From Tillus elongatus (lineage: Eukaryota > Arthropoda > Insecta > Coleoptera > Cleridae): a DNA stretch of 64,000 nucleotides. The stretch covers positions 177,106,010-177,170,009 of the forward strand of contig OZ023264.1 in the NCBI GenBank assembly GCA_964006375.1, in the 5' to 3' direction. Positions 51,988 to 62,465 of this stretch are shown piece after piece. The notes below the pieces were generated by a model, which was not told the DNA's origin, searched no databases, and saw only the letters and a program-made list of their open reading frames with translations. The position numbers and the translations under genes were made by a program. Numbering within the stretch: position 1 is the stretch's first letter; the number at the start of each line of letters is the position of its first letter.

Positions 51988-54812
51988 CCACTGAGCAAGG
52001 TAATATTGCATTAACATTGCAGAATCTTTGCCAAAGCAAGTGTAAGTTTGATAGATAACTTGCAGAAAGCCTCCTGCAAGTTTGTTGCAAATGGCAAATC
52101 TTCCCCCCAGTGACTTTACATATGTGTTTCTTTTGTAACTTTACTGCAAGTTTACTGTAGTGAGCTGTTACAAACTTTCTTTATACTTACAAATGTTAGC
52201 TTACAGCAAGCTTCAATTTTAAAAGCGCCTAGCAAAGTTGTAAAATTTAAACTTACATTTGCAACTTATCTGCAATTGTATATATTATATATACAGTGCA
52301 AGTTTGTAACTTGGGATAATTCCAATTAATCTACTTCAGCTTTTTTTTCCAAAAATGCCCGGAGTCAGATAATATTCCCAGTTACAATCTTTTCAAAAAT
52401 ATATTATACAATTTGTGTCAAATGTCATTGATAATTTTTGTAAATAACAACCTTAGCTTTTTGTTGACTATTTTTAAAGTACACATCAAGCAATACAAAA
52501 CCACTAAATTTCAAATTTTTATTATAAATCTTGAGTTGAAAGCACGAAAAAAAATTGTGTAGTTATCAATGAAATTTTTTTTAAATCTGCTGGTTTTCTA
52601 CAACTTCACATGTAAGAACTTTAAAAATAGTCAATAAAAACGTAGGGTTGATTTAAAGAAATTATCGATTAAGTCATTTTTCAAATATGGTACATACTGT
52701 ATAGTTTTTTTAAAAGACTGCAACTTGAAATACTAACCAATGTGTCCCAAGCGTTTTTGAAAAAAAGAAACTATTTGATTAACTGAATTTATTTCAATTT
52801 ACAAACTAATACTGAATATAGGTATAGGTGTATTTATACATAATATATATTTTTTATAAAACTGTAAAAAATATAGATTTTATTGACCATCAAATGTACA
52901 TGTTAAGTCACTGTCTTTATAAGTACCGACTATAGTTACTAGATAGAGATAGTTAAGATATATAGCGCGTGTCCATGTTTAGCCTAAAATGCAGTTCTAG
53001 TCAAAACTCGGCCACAAAATAGATAACTTGAACTCGTTATATCGTTAATAATTGACCGATTTCAAAACTTATTTTTTCTAAATTAAAACCAATTAATTGT
53101 TTTTGATATTGTTTTACTAAATAACCCTGTCGTCTAGGAAAATGTGCGAAACACCAATAACAAAAACGAAGTAGCATTACTTATTTTGAGAGGCGAGAAT
53201 TTTTTTAGCCTCTAAAATATGTGGTAACATATGTGACATTAAATAAAGTCAACATATCAAACACCATTGTGAAGAAGAAATATCTAAAATGGTGCGTTCA
53301 TTTCGATTTTAGAGAAAGTTTAATTAAGCAAACGTAAGACTATGCAATGGATAAATCAAGCGTATGGAAATGAATACAACTTCAATGCGAAAATTGCTTA
53401 AATATGGTGACACTCTCAGAAAGTGTTAATGCATATGTCTTAACTATCCCTATCGAGTAAGTATAGTACTGTGTACATTCAGAAACATTGAATTAAAGTA
53501 AAAGAAAATTATGACTACAATGAATTATGTATATATAAAAAAAGTCTGTAGCTAGTGTAACTTGCCTTCCAAAGCTTTTGCCTAACACACTCACACACAC
53601 ACTACTCATTAGGTTAGAGCACCAATAAATTCCTTCACCTTGGTTTTTGTTTTATAACATCCACTAGTGCCTACTGTAATCTTGTTAGTGGGAGCATCTT
53701 AATAACATTAGGTAAAAAACTGAGGAATGTGATTCCCAAGTAATCAAACATCTGCTTTGTTTTCTCCTTTTTGTGCAACTGTATTTTTAATTCATGCCTG
53801 CAGCTGGTATTGATGTTGCGAGCTTTATCATTCACTGTCCTTATTGCTCTTTTTTGCATGATAAACACATGTTCCGCTGCTGACGAGTTAACCCATATGA
53901 ATGTTCCATACGATAGGATACTGCGACAATGTACAAAATAAGCAATCCTGGCAACTTTATGAGTACTGTACTGTTCCTTATGATGTCGATTGCTCTGGAT
54001 AAGCCTCATTATTCCATAGGTCAATCAAATTTAACGTTTTAAAATGAATTGGTCGGACCAGGTAAGACATCTTCAGGCTGTTTCTAAGGACGTAACAAAA
54101 TTCGTATTTTGCAATTAGGTTTTCTTTTTCGTTAAGTATATTTTATAAAAAGAAACAAAAATATAAATGCAGCCATTTTAAAATAATTCACCAGCGATCC
54201 TTAAGTAGACGGCTCCCAAGGATCGCCGCTGTTTTAGGGATTCTTACCTGACATGTTTGCCGATATACTCCATGTTTCATTATCTACACTCCAGACAACG
54301 AATTACTTAATTACCCAAAATTCAAACAATTCAGGCTACAATAAGATTGTTCAATCTTTAAAACTTCCAGAAAAATAAATATACATAGATCAAATATCAG
54401 CTTATGATATCATAAATATAATATAAACAACAATCCGCCATTAATCATTAATACCGGGCGCATTTTCAGAGTCAGTTCGCTGTTGGTGTTAGTGTTTATT
54501 GTTGCTATTGGACGATGACATACGATCGAACATACATGAATACGAAAATGGAGGGAATTCAAATAAATGTTTACTAATTAAAACAAACTTTCAGAAACAT
54601 TACAATTGTAACTTTACGTGAGCTTACAAATGGAGAAAAACAACAAGCCCGCAAAGGAGATATTACATTTGAAAGTTATGTTAAAGTTTCATTTGTAAGT
54701 TTGCATTGGTTTTTTTGGCTGCAAACATTTAGAAATGTTGCAAACTTAACTTGCTTAATGGTAAATTATCTAAGGTTGCGGTAAGCATTTGTAAGTTACC
54801 ATGCTTAGTGGG
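51988..54812. mobile_element. Putative DNA transposon with CCACTRAGCAWGGTAA ends, in DNAJC13 intron 2
   Basis: The left end CCACTGAGCAAGGTAA (51988-52003) matches the complement of the right end (54797-54812, CCACTAAGCATGGTAA) at 14 of 16 bases. Subterminal regions on both sides are rich in TTGCAAGTTTG-type and CTTACAAATG-type motifs. The interior is AT-rich, with no transposase recognised, and carries a non-LTR fragment. A non-autonomous element is likely; the superfamily is unknown. Confidence 0.55.
53671..54024 (-). pseudogene. Non-LTR reverse-transcriptase C-terminal fragment
   Basis: The frame reads KVARIAYFVHCRSILSYGTF, IWVNSSAAEHVFIMQKRAIR and LFLSFLPNV-like segments. The YG..IWGNSS and MQKRAIR blocks are the usual thumb region of jockey/CR1-type RTs. 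It lies inside the putative DNA element. No catalytic domain remains. Confidence 0.65.
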
Positions 54813-54892
54813 AAGTATTTCAAAGATGTCTTGGAAGCTTTTTAAAGCAAATATATAAATTACTATGTTATTGTTAAATTTATTTGTTGCAG

Positions 54893-55055
54893 CGTTATGA
54901 TGCATATAAACATCATTGGTCTGATATCAAGTTGCCCACCAAACTAGAAATAACACCATATTCTTTGGATCAACTAGATCCAACCACCAATCAAGTCTTG
55001 GCAAGTTACCATTATAAAGATTTTGAAGGAATATGCACAGTGTCAGATTATCCAG
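54893..55055 (+). CDS. DNAJC13: DNAJC13 / RME-8, third coding exon
   Basis: The acceptor TTGTTGCAG ends at 54892 and the donor G|GTTTGT starts at 55056. The exon encodes RYDAYKHHWSDIKLPTKLEI, PYSLDQLDPTTNQVLASYHY and KDFEGICTVSDYPG, continuing the conserved RME-8 N-terminal domain (YKHHWSD, DQxxPxTNxVLxSY). It ends one base into a Gly codon. The next exon is not in the window: the following intron exceeds 8.9 kb and contains the THAP-element nest. Confidence 0.93.
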
Positions 55056-55366
55056 GTTTGTATTTGTTATATGCTGTAGAATAAATTAGATGCTCATTGT
55101 GAGAATTTAGAATAGTATCAAGTCAGTTAGTTTTGCAGATAATACTAAGCCACTTACATAGTTCATATAACACACATAGGTATCCAGACAATGGGGGCTA
55201 TCGTTTTTGTGCTCACCAGCTGGCCGCCACTGGCGGGTAAGGTCCTGTCCGCCTTCAAAAGTTTTTGTTAGCGTGGAACCAGGCTATTAGGGTGTTATTT
55301 GTTATCTTAAATTTTAAATAATTCAAAACAACCAAATAAATTAAACATTGATTATGCCTCAGTGTT

Positions 55367-56244
55367 TACAGTGGAAATCCCTGATCGCGAGGCATGGCGG
55401 GAGGAGACGCCGGGCATGCCACGGGACGCGCTCGTCTGGTTCACGGACGGATCTGGCGGGGAGCGTGGGATGGGGGCAGGTGTTTACTCGGAAGGACCGA
55501 GGGTAAGTCATAGTATTTCCCTCGGAGCCAATCCTGCACTGTGTGCGGGAGAACAAGAGGAGGGGCTACACCAACAAGCGGATCCTCATAGCCACAGACA
55601 GCCAGGCAGCCCTTAAGGCACTAAGTAGCCCACGGGTAAATTCCTGGCTGGTGAGTGAGTGCCGAGACGAGACGAGCGACCTGGCTGGACAGAATGAGGT
55701 GACCCTCATCTGGGTGCCGGGTCACTCGGGGGTTAAAGGCAATGAAGAAGCTGACAGTCTCGCGAAGAGAGGGTCAGCAGAACCATTTATGGGACCAGAA
55801 CCGGCTCTGGGCGTGTCAAAGAGCACTGCCAGGGGAGCCATTAAGTCCTGGGTCAGAAACCAACACAAGGTGTACTGGGCGGACTGTCCAGGGCTCAGAC
55901 ATGGGAAGTCAATAATTGACGGACCCAGTTCAAAGAGAGCTGTGGAGCTGCTAAACCTTAGCAGAGGACAGCTCAGAAACACAACAGGTCTCTTGACAGG
56001 ACACATGGCCGTGAAGAAACACCTGCATAAAATGGGGCGGTTCGAAGGGGACCTCGCATGCAGACTCTGCGGCGAGGGGGAGGAATCAGCCCAGCACATC
56101 TTGTGTGAGTGTATAGCTCTGGACCGGAAAAGACAACTGATCTCCGGTCACTCTAGACCGGAGACAGAGCAATATAAAACTTCACCCTACCAATCGCTGT
56201 GCAGACTAGTTCAAGGCACAGTGATCTTGGAATGGGTGGAGTAA
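55367..56244 (+). pseudogene. LOA-like RNase H and zinc knuckle, with a small deletion
   Basis: It reads LVWFTDGSGGERGMGAGVYS and then loses about 33 bases near 55531, removing the FQAEMYA segment with the RNase H catalytic Glu and shifting frame. The other frame resumes at 55543 with NKRRGYTNKRILIATDSQAA, WVPGHSGVKGNEEADSLAKR and the knuckle CRLCGEGEESAQHILCEC. The full-length reference is at 2809-5992. Confidence 0.85.
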
Positions 56245-56334
56245 GACTAAGGGTATGCACAATCAACCAAGGGTTGCGGTGCTATCGGGGCGGCAAGGCC
56301 GCGGACGAGCCCTGAGGGAACAAAAAAAAAAAAA
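55367..56334 (+). mobile_element. 5'-truncated LOA-like copy inserted in the THAP gene start
   Basis: An 11-bp duplication, GCCTCAGTGTT, flanks it at 55356-55366 and 56335-56345. It begins late in the ORF2 linker (VEIPDREAWREETPGM) and ends in poly(A) after the conserved hairpin. It is nearly identical to 59720-60782 and to the full element at 1149, so it is recent. Confidence 0.92.
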
Positions 56335-57414
56335 GCCTCAGTGTTACGCAATCTCGTTTTCTTCCGAAAAAAGAGGAGGACATAAGTTTCCGAAAGATAA
56401 AATTTGCCTTAAACAGTGGTTGGTAGCGATTCGCAGGGATAAATATACCCCCTCAATACATCTGCGTGTTTGTTTAATCCCGACGATTATGCGTCACCCA
56501 AGGAACCAGCTACAGAAAATCGTAAGTAATACTCCTGATCGTTAATATTTTTCATTATGTTTATGCTTGCTTAAATACGATCTGACCTAACTTTCAAACA
56601 GTTTGATATTTATCAGAAAGTACACTGGGCAAGTTGTTCACTAATTTCCTTATCTGTTATCATTTTGTTGAATATTTTTAGCTACTCCTTTGCTAAAGCT
56701 AACAGCAGTGCCTAGTCGATTTTCGTGGAACCGCGAAACCAAAGATATAAAGGAAATTAACCATAAACATGGGGAAATAGCTCATCAACTTCAAAAAAAC
56801 GAGACTGCAACTGCAGCACTTTGTTCAAATACAGATCAATGTAAATCTGAAGAATATGTTGTAAGTAATATTGTTATTCTTATAAATTTATTACAAGTTG
56901 TCTCATTAGTATGGCTGTTATCTGTGCTTGTAAGAATATTTGGTGTGATTACATAAAACATTTTCAATTCCAGACTTTGGAAGAAACATGTGACGAAATA
57001 GATATTGAGAACTCAAGTAAAGATGCATCAGTTCAATGATCTCTATGTAAATTTTATGTAAAGAGCTTAAATGATAGTACCGATTTGCTAGAACATGGGA
57101 GCAATAGAAAAAGTAAATTAAACATGTATATTGAAAACGTTAAAGATAAACCTGATATAGTGCGATTTTACACTGGCTTTGACAGCTACAATAATTTTAT
57201 ATTTACAGTGAAAGTCACTTATAGCGACGTCGCTTATAACAACTAGTCGCTTGTAACAACCGAACCGTAGACAATTGGTTGGATTTGTATATACGGTAAT
57301 GCTTTTTATGTCCGGATATAACGTCGTTGGATATAACGAACAAGTCGCTTTTAACGGCCTGCTGTGCTCGACCTTAGACCGGATATAACAACGTGCGAGC
57401 AGATAAGAATGATG

Positions 57415-59085
57415 TTGGGATGGTTTAAAGAAAAACGAAACCAAGGAATCCCTATATCGGGGCCCATCTTATAAGCCAAAGCCAACGATTTTGCAAAATT
57501 TATGGAAAGGAAGATTTTGAATGTTCAGAAAGTTAGATAAAACTATAAAGAAGCCGTCACAATATTGTAAATGCCACTGTTTCTGGTGGATCTGCATCTG
57601 CATCGGATCGTAAAATTCAAGAATGGTTAAAAAACGTTTTTGCAGAAAAACGTCAAAGTTACAGTGCTGAACAGCTATTTAAGGCAGATAAAACAGGATT
57701 GTTTTTCTAAATGACTCCCAACAAAATCCTAGATTTCAAAGGAGAGAAATGTTATCTGGATAAAATGTCTAAGGACAGGATTACAATATTGGTCGCCGCT
57801 AATATAATTAAAAAGAAGTTGCTAGTTATTGCAAAAGCAAAAAATCCGCGGTGTTTTAGGAATGTAGGAGACTTTCTGTCGATTACAGATCCAATAGACA
57901 TGCTTAGCTGGTCTCAGATATTTTAGAAGTTTTTGCGAAATTGGGATAAAGAGCTATGTGCGACAAAAAAAGAAAATTTTATTGGTGGTGGATAATTGTA
58001 GCGCTCATCCTAATGTTGATAACTTGAAATGAAATGAAACTTGAAATTATGTGCTTTCTTCCACCAAATTTAACATCGTTTCTACAACCCCTTGATCATG
58101 GTATAATAAAACCTCAAGCGGCATTTCTAAAAACCTTTAGTTGTGAAAATGGTAGCAAATTCAGATAAAAACATTGAGACAAAAATAAATCTTCTCTACA
58201 TTATTATGATGATATCCAAAGCATGGGATGCTGTTTCAGAAAAAACAATTGCGCAGTGTTTTCGTAATGCTGGGTTTTGTTTTTCAGTATTTCTCTCTGA
58301 AAAAGTGTAGCATTTTGACAATGAGGATGGCACTTGAGCCAATTAATCAAAGAAACAAATGTGGTAAATGTGTGTGTGTGTGTTTCTTTAACGTCGGCCT
58401 ATGTCTGCGACTATGGTCAATCACCGACGCCAGGGAGCAGTTTCACCAGACTATCCTGGAAATTTTGCCGAATACCTGCCTTTCTGTAAGGAGGGTAGGG
58501 ATCTTTAACGTGCCCAACATCGCATGGACACGGGACAGACGGCTTTATGCCCCCTCCGAAGGGCGGAACGTGCAAACATTCAACTTGCTCAAATACAATG
58601 CCAGAACCTAGGTTGATGTTAATTTCACAGTTTGTACTAAAAAAGTGAAAGGAGTACCCTGGGATTGAAACCAGTATCCTTCGGTTCAAAGGCACACGTT
58701 CCCTCCCCTGAACCACCGAGTTTCTAAAATGTGGTAAATAAAAATTTGATTAGTACGTTTGATGATTTCGTTGATGTTGATAAAGATGTGGAAAGATGAG
58801 GAGAATGATGAAGACTTTGTTGCCAACTGCAATAGTTCACAAATAAAACAAAAGACACGTGACGCGGAAGAAGACGAAGAGAATTTGAACATAGAATTTA
58901 AGCCGCCATCAACATTAGAGGCTATTGGAGCTTTAAAAGTTGTGCAAAACCATATCTCATTTAATGAGAAGGTAAATGAAGATTTCGCTAAGAATGTAAT
59001 GATATTGGAAACAACACTGGAAAAAGACTCTTTTCTACAATCCCATAAGCAAATAAAAATTAAAGATTGTTTCAAAAAAGATTAA
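57415..59085 (+). pseudogene. Tigger/pogo-like transposase, multiply broken, SINE-interrupted
   Basis: The HTH end reads FKEKRNQGIPISGPIL. Then ADKTGLFF, KMTPNKILDF and KDRITILVAANIIKKKLLVI belong to the first catalytic region. Later, around 57978-58110, the frame gives LLVVDNCSAHPNVDNL-type and LPPNLTSFLQPLDHGIIKP-type sequence. A SINE at 58370-58726 follows. The acidic C terminus (58759-59085) ends DCFKKD. Frameshifts and stops are frequent. Confidence 0.8.
58370..58726 (-). mobile_element. tRNA-derived SINE inside the Tigger element
   Basis: A 13-bp duplication, AAATGTGGTAAAT, flanks it at 58357-58369 and 58727-58739. On the minus strand the 5' end reads CTCGGTGGTTCAGGGGAGG, an A-box-like start, followed about 50 bases on by GGTTTCAATCCC, a B-box-like motif (58661-58672), as in tRNA-derived promoters. 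A central block contains CACGTTAAAGATCCC. The 3' tail is a CA repeat (58369-58384 in complement). No coding content. Confidence 0.75.
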
Positions 59086-59281
59086 TCATATATTTACTTA
59101 AATTTTGTTTTTTATAACTGGTTGATTGTGTATCTCTAAACAAACCTGTTATAATATGATTTGATTGCGTTTTATTATTTTTTTGTTACAAAGAAAACTC
59201 CAGACCTATATAACAACGTCCGCCTATAACGACGAAAATTCGACGGTCCCCTGATCGTCGTTATAAGCGAACTTTACTGTA

Positions 59282-59700
59282 CTTTCAACCTTTTAATTTG
59301 GAGATGAAGTGAACAATTTAAATACTATCCATCATTGCAGCCAGTTTGAGGAAAACATACATTGACACCTTGTAATGAATTTTATTTAACACTCGTCAAA
59401 TTGCAAAGAAATATGTCTTATACAGAGCTATCTTTTCATTTTGAAAAAGCAAAACTTCTGTGATTAAGTACTTCATAACTTGGACTAATTACATTTACTG
59501 CAAGTTCAAGGATTTGAATGTATGGGTACCGAAGGAAATAATTGATGAAAATGTAATGTTTCTAAGGAAGATTAATGCACGGTTATTATAGATTGTACAT
59601 AAACAAAAATTGAGAAACCTCACAATCCAGTTTCACAACAAGGCACCTATTTTAACTACAAATCAGCCAATACACTTAAAGTGCTGGTAGGTCTTTAATA
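59282..59700 (+). pseudogene. THAP transposase remnant, HTH_Tnp_4-like part
   Basis: Downstream of the Tigger element the frame reads TPCNEFYLTLVKLQRNMSYT, ELSFHFEKAKTSVIKYFITW and TNYIYCKFKDLNVWVPKEII, typical of the helix-turn-helix region before the DDE domain of DDE_Tnp_4-type transposases. It fits directly after FYTGFDSYNNFIF at 57202, confirming the split. Stops appear from 59590. Confidence 0.7.
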
Positions 59701-59719
59701 TGTATGTAAGGCTGTTAGG

Positions 59720-60701
59720 TGAAGATCAACCCAGGCTTCAGGGGCCACTGCAAAATTCAGGAGATCGTGAAGGAACCCATGCTTGAAATGAGGTCAGACT
59801 TCGCGAGCCCGCGAATGTGCAGGGAAAACAACTTTACAGTGGAAATCCCTGATCGCGAGGCATGGCGGGAGGAGACGCCGGGCATGCCACGGGACGTGCT
59901 CGTCTGGTTCACGGACGGATCTGGCGGGGAGCGTGGGACGGGGGCAGGTGTTTACTCGGAACGGTGTTTCAGGCCGAGATGTACGCCATCCTGCACTGTG
60001 TGCGGGAGAACAAGAGGAGGGGCTACACCAACAAGCGGATCCTCATAGCCACAGACAGCCAGGCAGCCCTTAAGGCACTAAGTAGCCCACGGGTAAATTC
60101 CTGGCTGGTGAGTGAGTGCCGAGACGAGACGAGCGACCTGGCTGGGCAGAATGAGGTGACCCTCATCTGGGTGCCGGGTTACTCGGGGGTTAAAGGCAAT
60201 GAAGAAGCTGACAGTCTCGCGAAGAGAGGGTCAGCAGAACCATTTATGGGACCAGAACCGGCTCTGGGCGTGTCAAAGAGTACTTCCAGGGGAGTCATTA
60301 AGTCCTGGGTCAGAAACCAACACAAGGTGTACTGGGCGGACTGTCCAGGGCTCAGACATGGGAAGTCAATAATTGACGGACCCAGTTCAAAGAGAGCTGT
60401 GGAGCTGCTAAACCTTAGCAGAGGACAGCTCAGAAACACAACAGGTCTCTTGACGGGACACATGGCCGTCAAGAAACACCTGCATAAAATGGGGCGGTTC
60501 GAAGGGGACCTCGCATGCAGACTCTGCGGCGAGGGGGAGGAATCAGCTCAGCACATCTTGTGTGAGTGTATAGCTCTGGACCGGAAAAGACAACTGATCT
60601 ACGGTCACTCTAGACCGGAGACAGAGCAATATAAAACTTCACCCTACCAATCGCTGTGCAGACTAGTTCAGGGCACAGTGATCTTGGAATGGGTGGAGTA
60701 A
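59720..60701 (+). pseudogene. LOA-like RNase H and zinc knuckle, with a 43-base deletion
   Basis: It reads LVWFTDGSGGERGTGAGVYS and then lacks 43 bases after position 59960 relative to the full element, shifting frame. The other frame continues VFQAEMYAILHCVRENKRRG, IATDSQAALKALSS and CRLCGEGEESAQHILCEC to LEWVE. The catalytic Glu (QAEMY) is kept, unlike in the 55367 copy. VPGYSGV replaces VPGHSGV, so a conserved His is lost. Confidence 0.85.
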
Positions 60702-60782
60702 GACTAAGGGTATGCACAATCAACCAAGGGTTGCGGTGCTATCGGGGCGGCAAGGCCGCGGACGAGCCCTGAGGGAAAAAAA
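59720..60782 (+). mobile_element. 5'-truncated LOA-like copy in the THAP element
   Basis: AAGGCTGTTAGG flanks it at 59708-59719 and 60783-60794 (one or two bases are ambiguous with the A tail). It starts at MKINPGFRGHCKIQE of ORF2 and ends with the hairpin and an A tail. It is nearly identical to the copy at 55367. Confidence 0.9.
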
Positions 60783-60794
60783 AAGGCTGTTAGG

Positions 60795-61495
60795 GAAGAA
60801 AATGAGCCAGGCCTGACAATTTTCCTAGATGGCGACCCTGTCATCCATCTCACAATGTTCTTTTGATTGTAATTAAATAAACATTATACATAGTTATGGG
60901 AGCCTTAACATTAAAAATAGAAGTAAAAATAAAAGACATAGGAACTTTTATTTATACCTTTACCCTTTCCTATCCAAATTTTGACAGATGGCATACTTTG
61001 TAATACCTTTACTTAGTACTTTTATTAGATAAAAACAATCTGTTAATCTCTACTGATTTATTATCAATCTAATTTTAAAATTATCTTTGATATATCCCTT
61101 TATTCACTGAGATTTATCACGCCTATAAGAAACTAATTTAAAAAGGAGTTGGTAGGTAAGTATATACCCTGTGCCTATAAGGTAACGGATAAATTCAATA
61201 AAATTGAAAGTGACCATTATTAAGGAAAATTCGAAAACAGGTGGATTTTTATTTTAATAAACTTACTTTATGATGTCAAAATGCCACCCCTATCCTTATA
61301 CTACTTCAAGGGGTAGCTACCTCTTCGAAATTTTGAAATTGGATGGTGGGTAGTGTGATAAATCTTTTTAAAGCTAACCTGATTCTCTATTCAGAAACAC
61401 AATTTTTTTGTAGGAATAAAATAAAGTGAATAATAACATTTTTATTATCAGTAACACCTAACACAAGTGAAGCCTATAAAGAAGTACATATTTCA
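60795..61495. other. Interior of the THAP element, no gene recognised
   Basis: AT-rich DNA with no coding match. It should hold the lost DDE part of the THAP transposase, but I see no remnant. Confidence 0.35.
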
Positions 61496-61499
61496 GTCT

Positions 61500-61660
61500 T
61501 ATCTAAGCTAATGTTCAAAATGCCCGTCTTCTTGTGCCAGACAATATCCCAAATGGTCAACACATTCTTGTTGGACTCTATAATCTCTGGAGAAATGTTA
61601 GTACATTCAGTTCTAATTCTTGTTTTTAATTCGTATTATTCCTATCATAGTCTTTAAACC
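61500..61660 (-). pseudogene. Mariner/IS630-like transposase C-terminal fragment
   Basis: The minus strand encodes RIRTECTNISPEIIES and, after a frameshift, ECVDHLGYCLAQEDGHFEH followed by a stop. The closing GHFEH is the usual C terminus of Tc3/mariner-like transposases. No element ends were identified. Confidence 0.6.
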
Positions 61661-62150
61661 TGTGAACAGAAAAACAAAGCTCAAAACTCTACAATACATA
61701 CTTTTGACAAATAAATACGTTGTAAACACACAGGTACTAACCTTTGATTTGCCTGTTCTTTAGGTCCGGTTAATTTGGTACCTCTTTTTCTTAGCTCTTC
61801 TTTTAAGGCACTAACATTCATTTAGCCGTACGGTATGTCTGCCATAATTATTCAGTAATGGCACAATCTTTACAACAATAATGAACAATTAGTAAAAATC
61901 TGCGATAAAAACGACCCAAAAAGTAAACGTTGTGACATTTGACTATCTTACATTTCACATTTCCAGACCTTACCCTACACTAGCGCCTCTAGCGGTTAAT
62001 TCAAGCGCGATAGCCCTCATTAGAAAAACTTAAATTAGGCTATATTTGTTTTCATTATCTTTTTCCTCATTAAGAAGTGTTGAAATTTTACGTCCACTTA
62101 GCTATAAGAATATAATTAGTGTAATTTATATCTAACAGTTTTTTATGCTT
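61661..62150. other. No gene recognised; right end of the THAP element at about 62019
   Basis: AT-rich. It contains the right inverted end of the THAP element (61960-62019, with CACTAGCGCCTCTAGCGG). Nothing else was recognised. Confidence 0.4.
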
Positions 62151-62157
62151 AAAGTAA

Positions 62158-62300
62158 CTATGGAGTACCACAAGGTTCTGTCTCTTGACTGATTTTCTTG
62201 ATGATTTGGAAGCAGTGTAAATGCAAATGGCATATAACTTAGGGAGTACCAACAGGTTCTGTCTTTGGTTTCATTGATTGCGGCAATAATGTTACATCAA
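62158..62300 (+). pseudogene. Two tiny RT motif remnants
   Basis: Near 62165-62180 the sequence encodes a GVPQGS-like box, and near 62250-62265 a second GVPTGS-like box follows about 85 bases later. Both are fragments of a non-LTR RT, possibly from tandem duplication. Too short to classify. Confidence 0.4.
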
Positions 62301-62465
62301 ATTAACAAGGGCAAAATTTTGGCAAGTTACGCTTTGAGTGTTGAGTAGTTTAGTAGGAAAAATTGGAACATATTATAATGCTATTTTTGATATATATTCT
62401 TCAGTTGCGTGAATTCTTCAAAACCAAAATAAATAAAATATATTGATTTTTTGTTTTGTGCCTAG

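Larger units (their letters stand above)
55354..57202 (+). pseudogene. THAP-domain transposase, N-terminal exons, broken
   Basis: The original start read ATG CCT CAG TGT, but the LOA-like insertion splits it after the G. It continues at 56335: QCYAISFSSEKRGGHKFPKD, KICLKQWLVAIRRDKYTPS. The THAP signature needs C-SLHF after RVC; here about 10 bases are missing after RVC, and the shifted frame gives NPDDYASPKEPATENR. Exon 2 (56681-56861, donor GTAAGT) has TPLLKLTAVPSRFSWNRETK, containing the THAP AVP motif. Exon 3 from 56974 runs TLEETCDEIDIENSSKD, then an in-frame TGA at 57038, then CKFYVKSLNDSTDLLEHG and IVRFYTGFDSYNNFIF. The last segment is typical of DDE_Tnp_4-type THAP transposases. Confidence 0.7.
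57206..59279 (+). mobile_element. Tigger/pogo-like DNA transposon 2
   Basis: The ends are CAGTGAAAGTCACTTATAGC and, on the other strand, CAGTAAAGTTCGCTTATAAC, with TA duplications at 57204-57205 and 59280-59281. CGCTTATAACGAC-type motifs repeat near both ends and are likely transposase-binding sites. It splits the THAP transposase. It is a different family from the element at 29729. Confidence 0.92.
55192..62019 (+). mobile_element. THAP-domain DNA transposon, dead, holding four later insertions
   Basis: Left GGGGGCTATCG (55193-55203) and right CGATAGCCCTC (62009-62019, complement GAGGGCTATCG) form the ends. A second matching block, GGGTAAGGTC on the left (55236-55245) and GACCTTACCC on the right (61966-61975), supports longer imperfect inverted repeats. 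Inside are a THAP/DDE_Tnp_4-type transposase remnant, LOA-like copies (55367, 59720), a Tigger element (57206) and, inside that, a SINE. It resides in DNAJC13 intron 3. The right boundary is less certain than the left. Confidence 0.6.
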
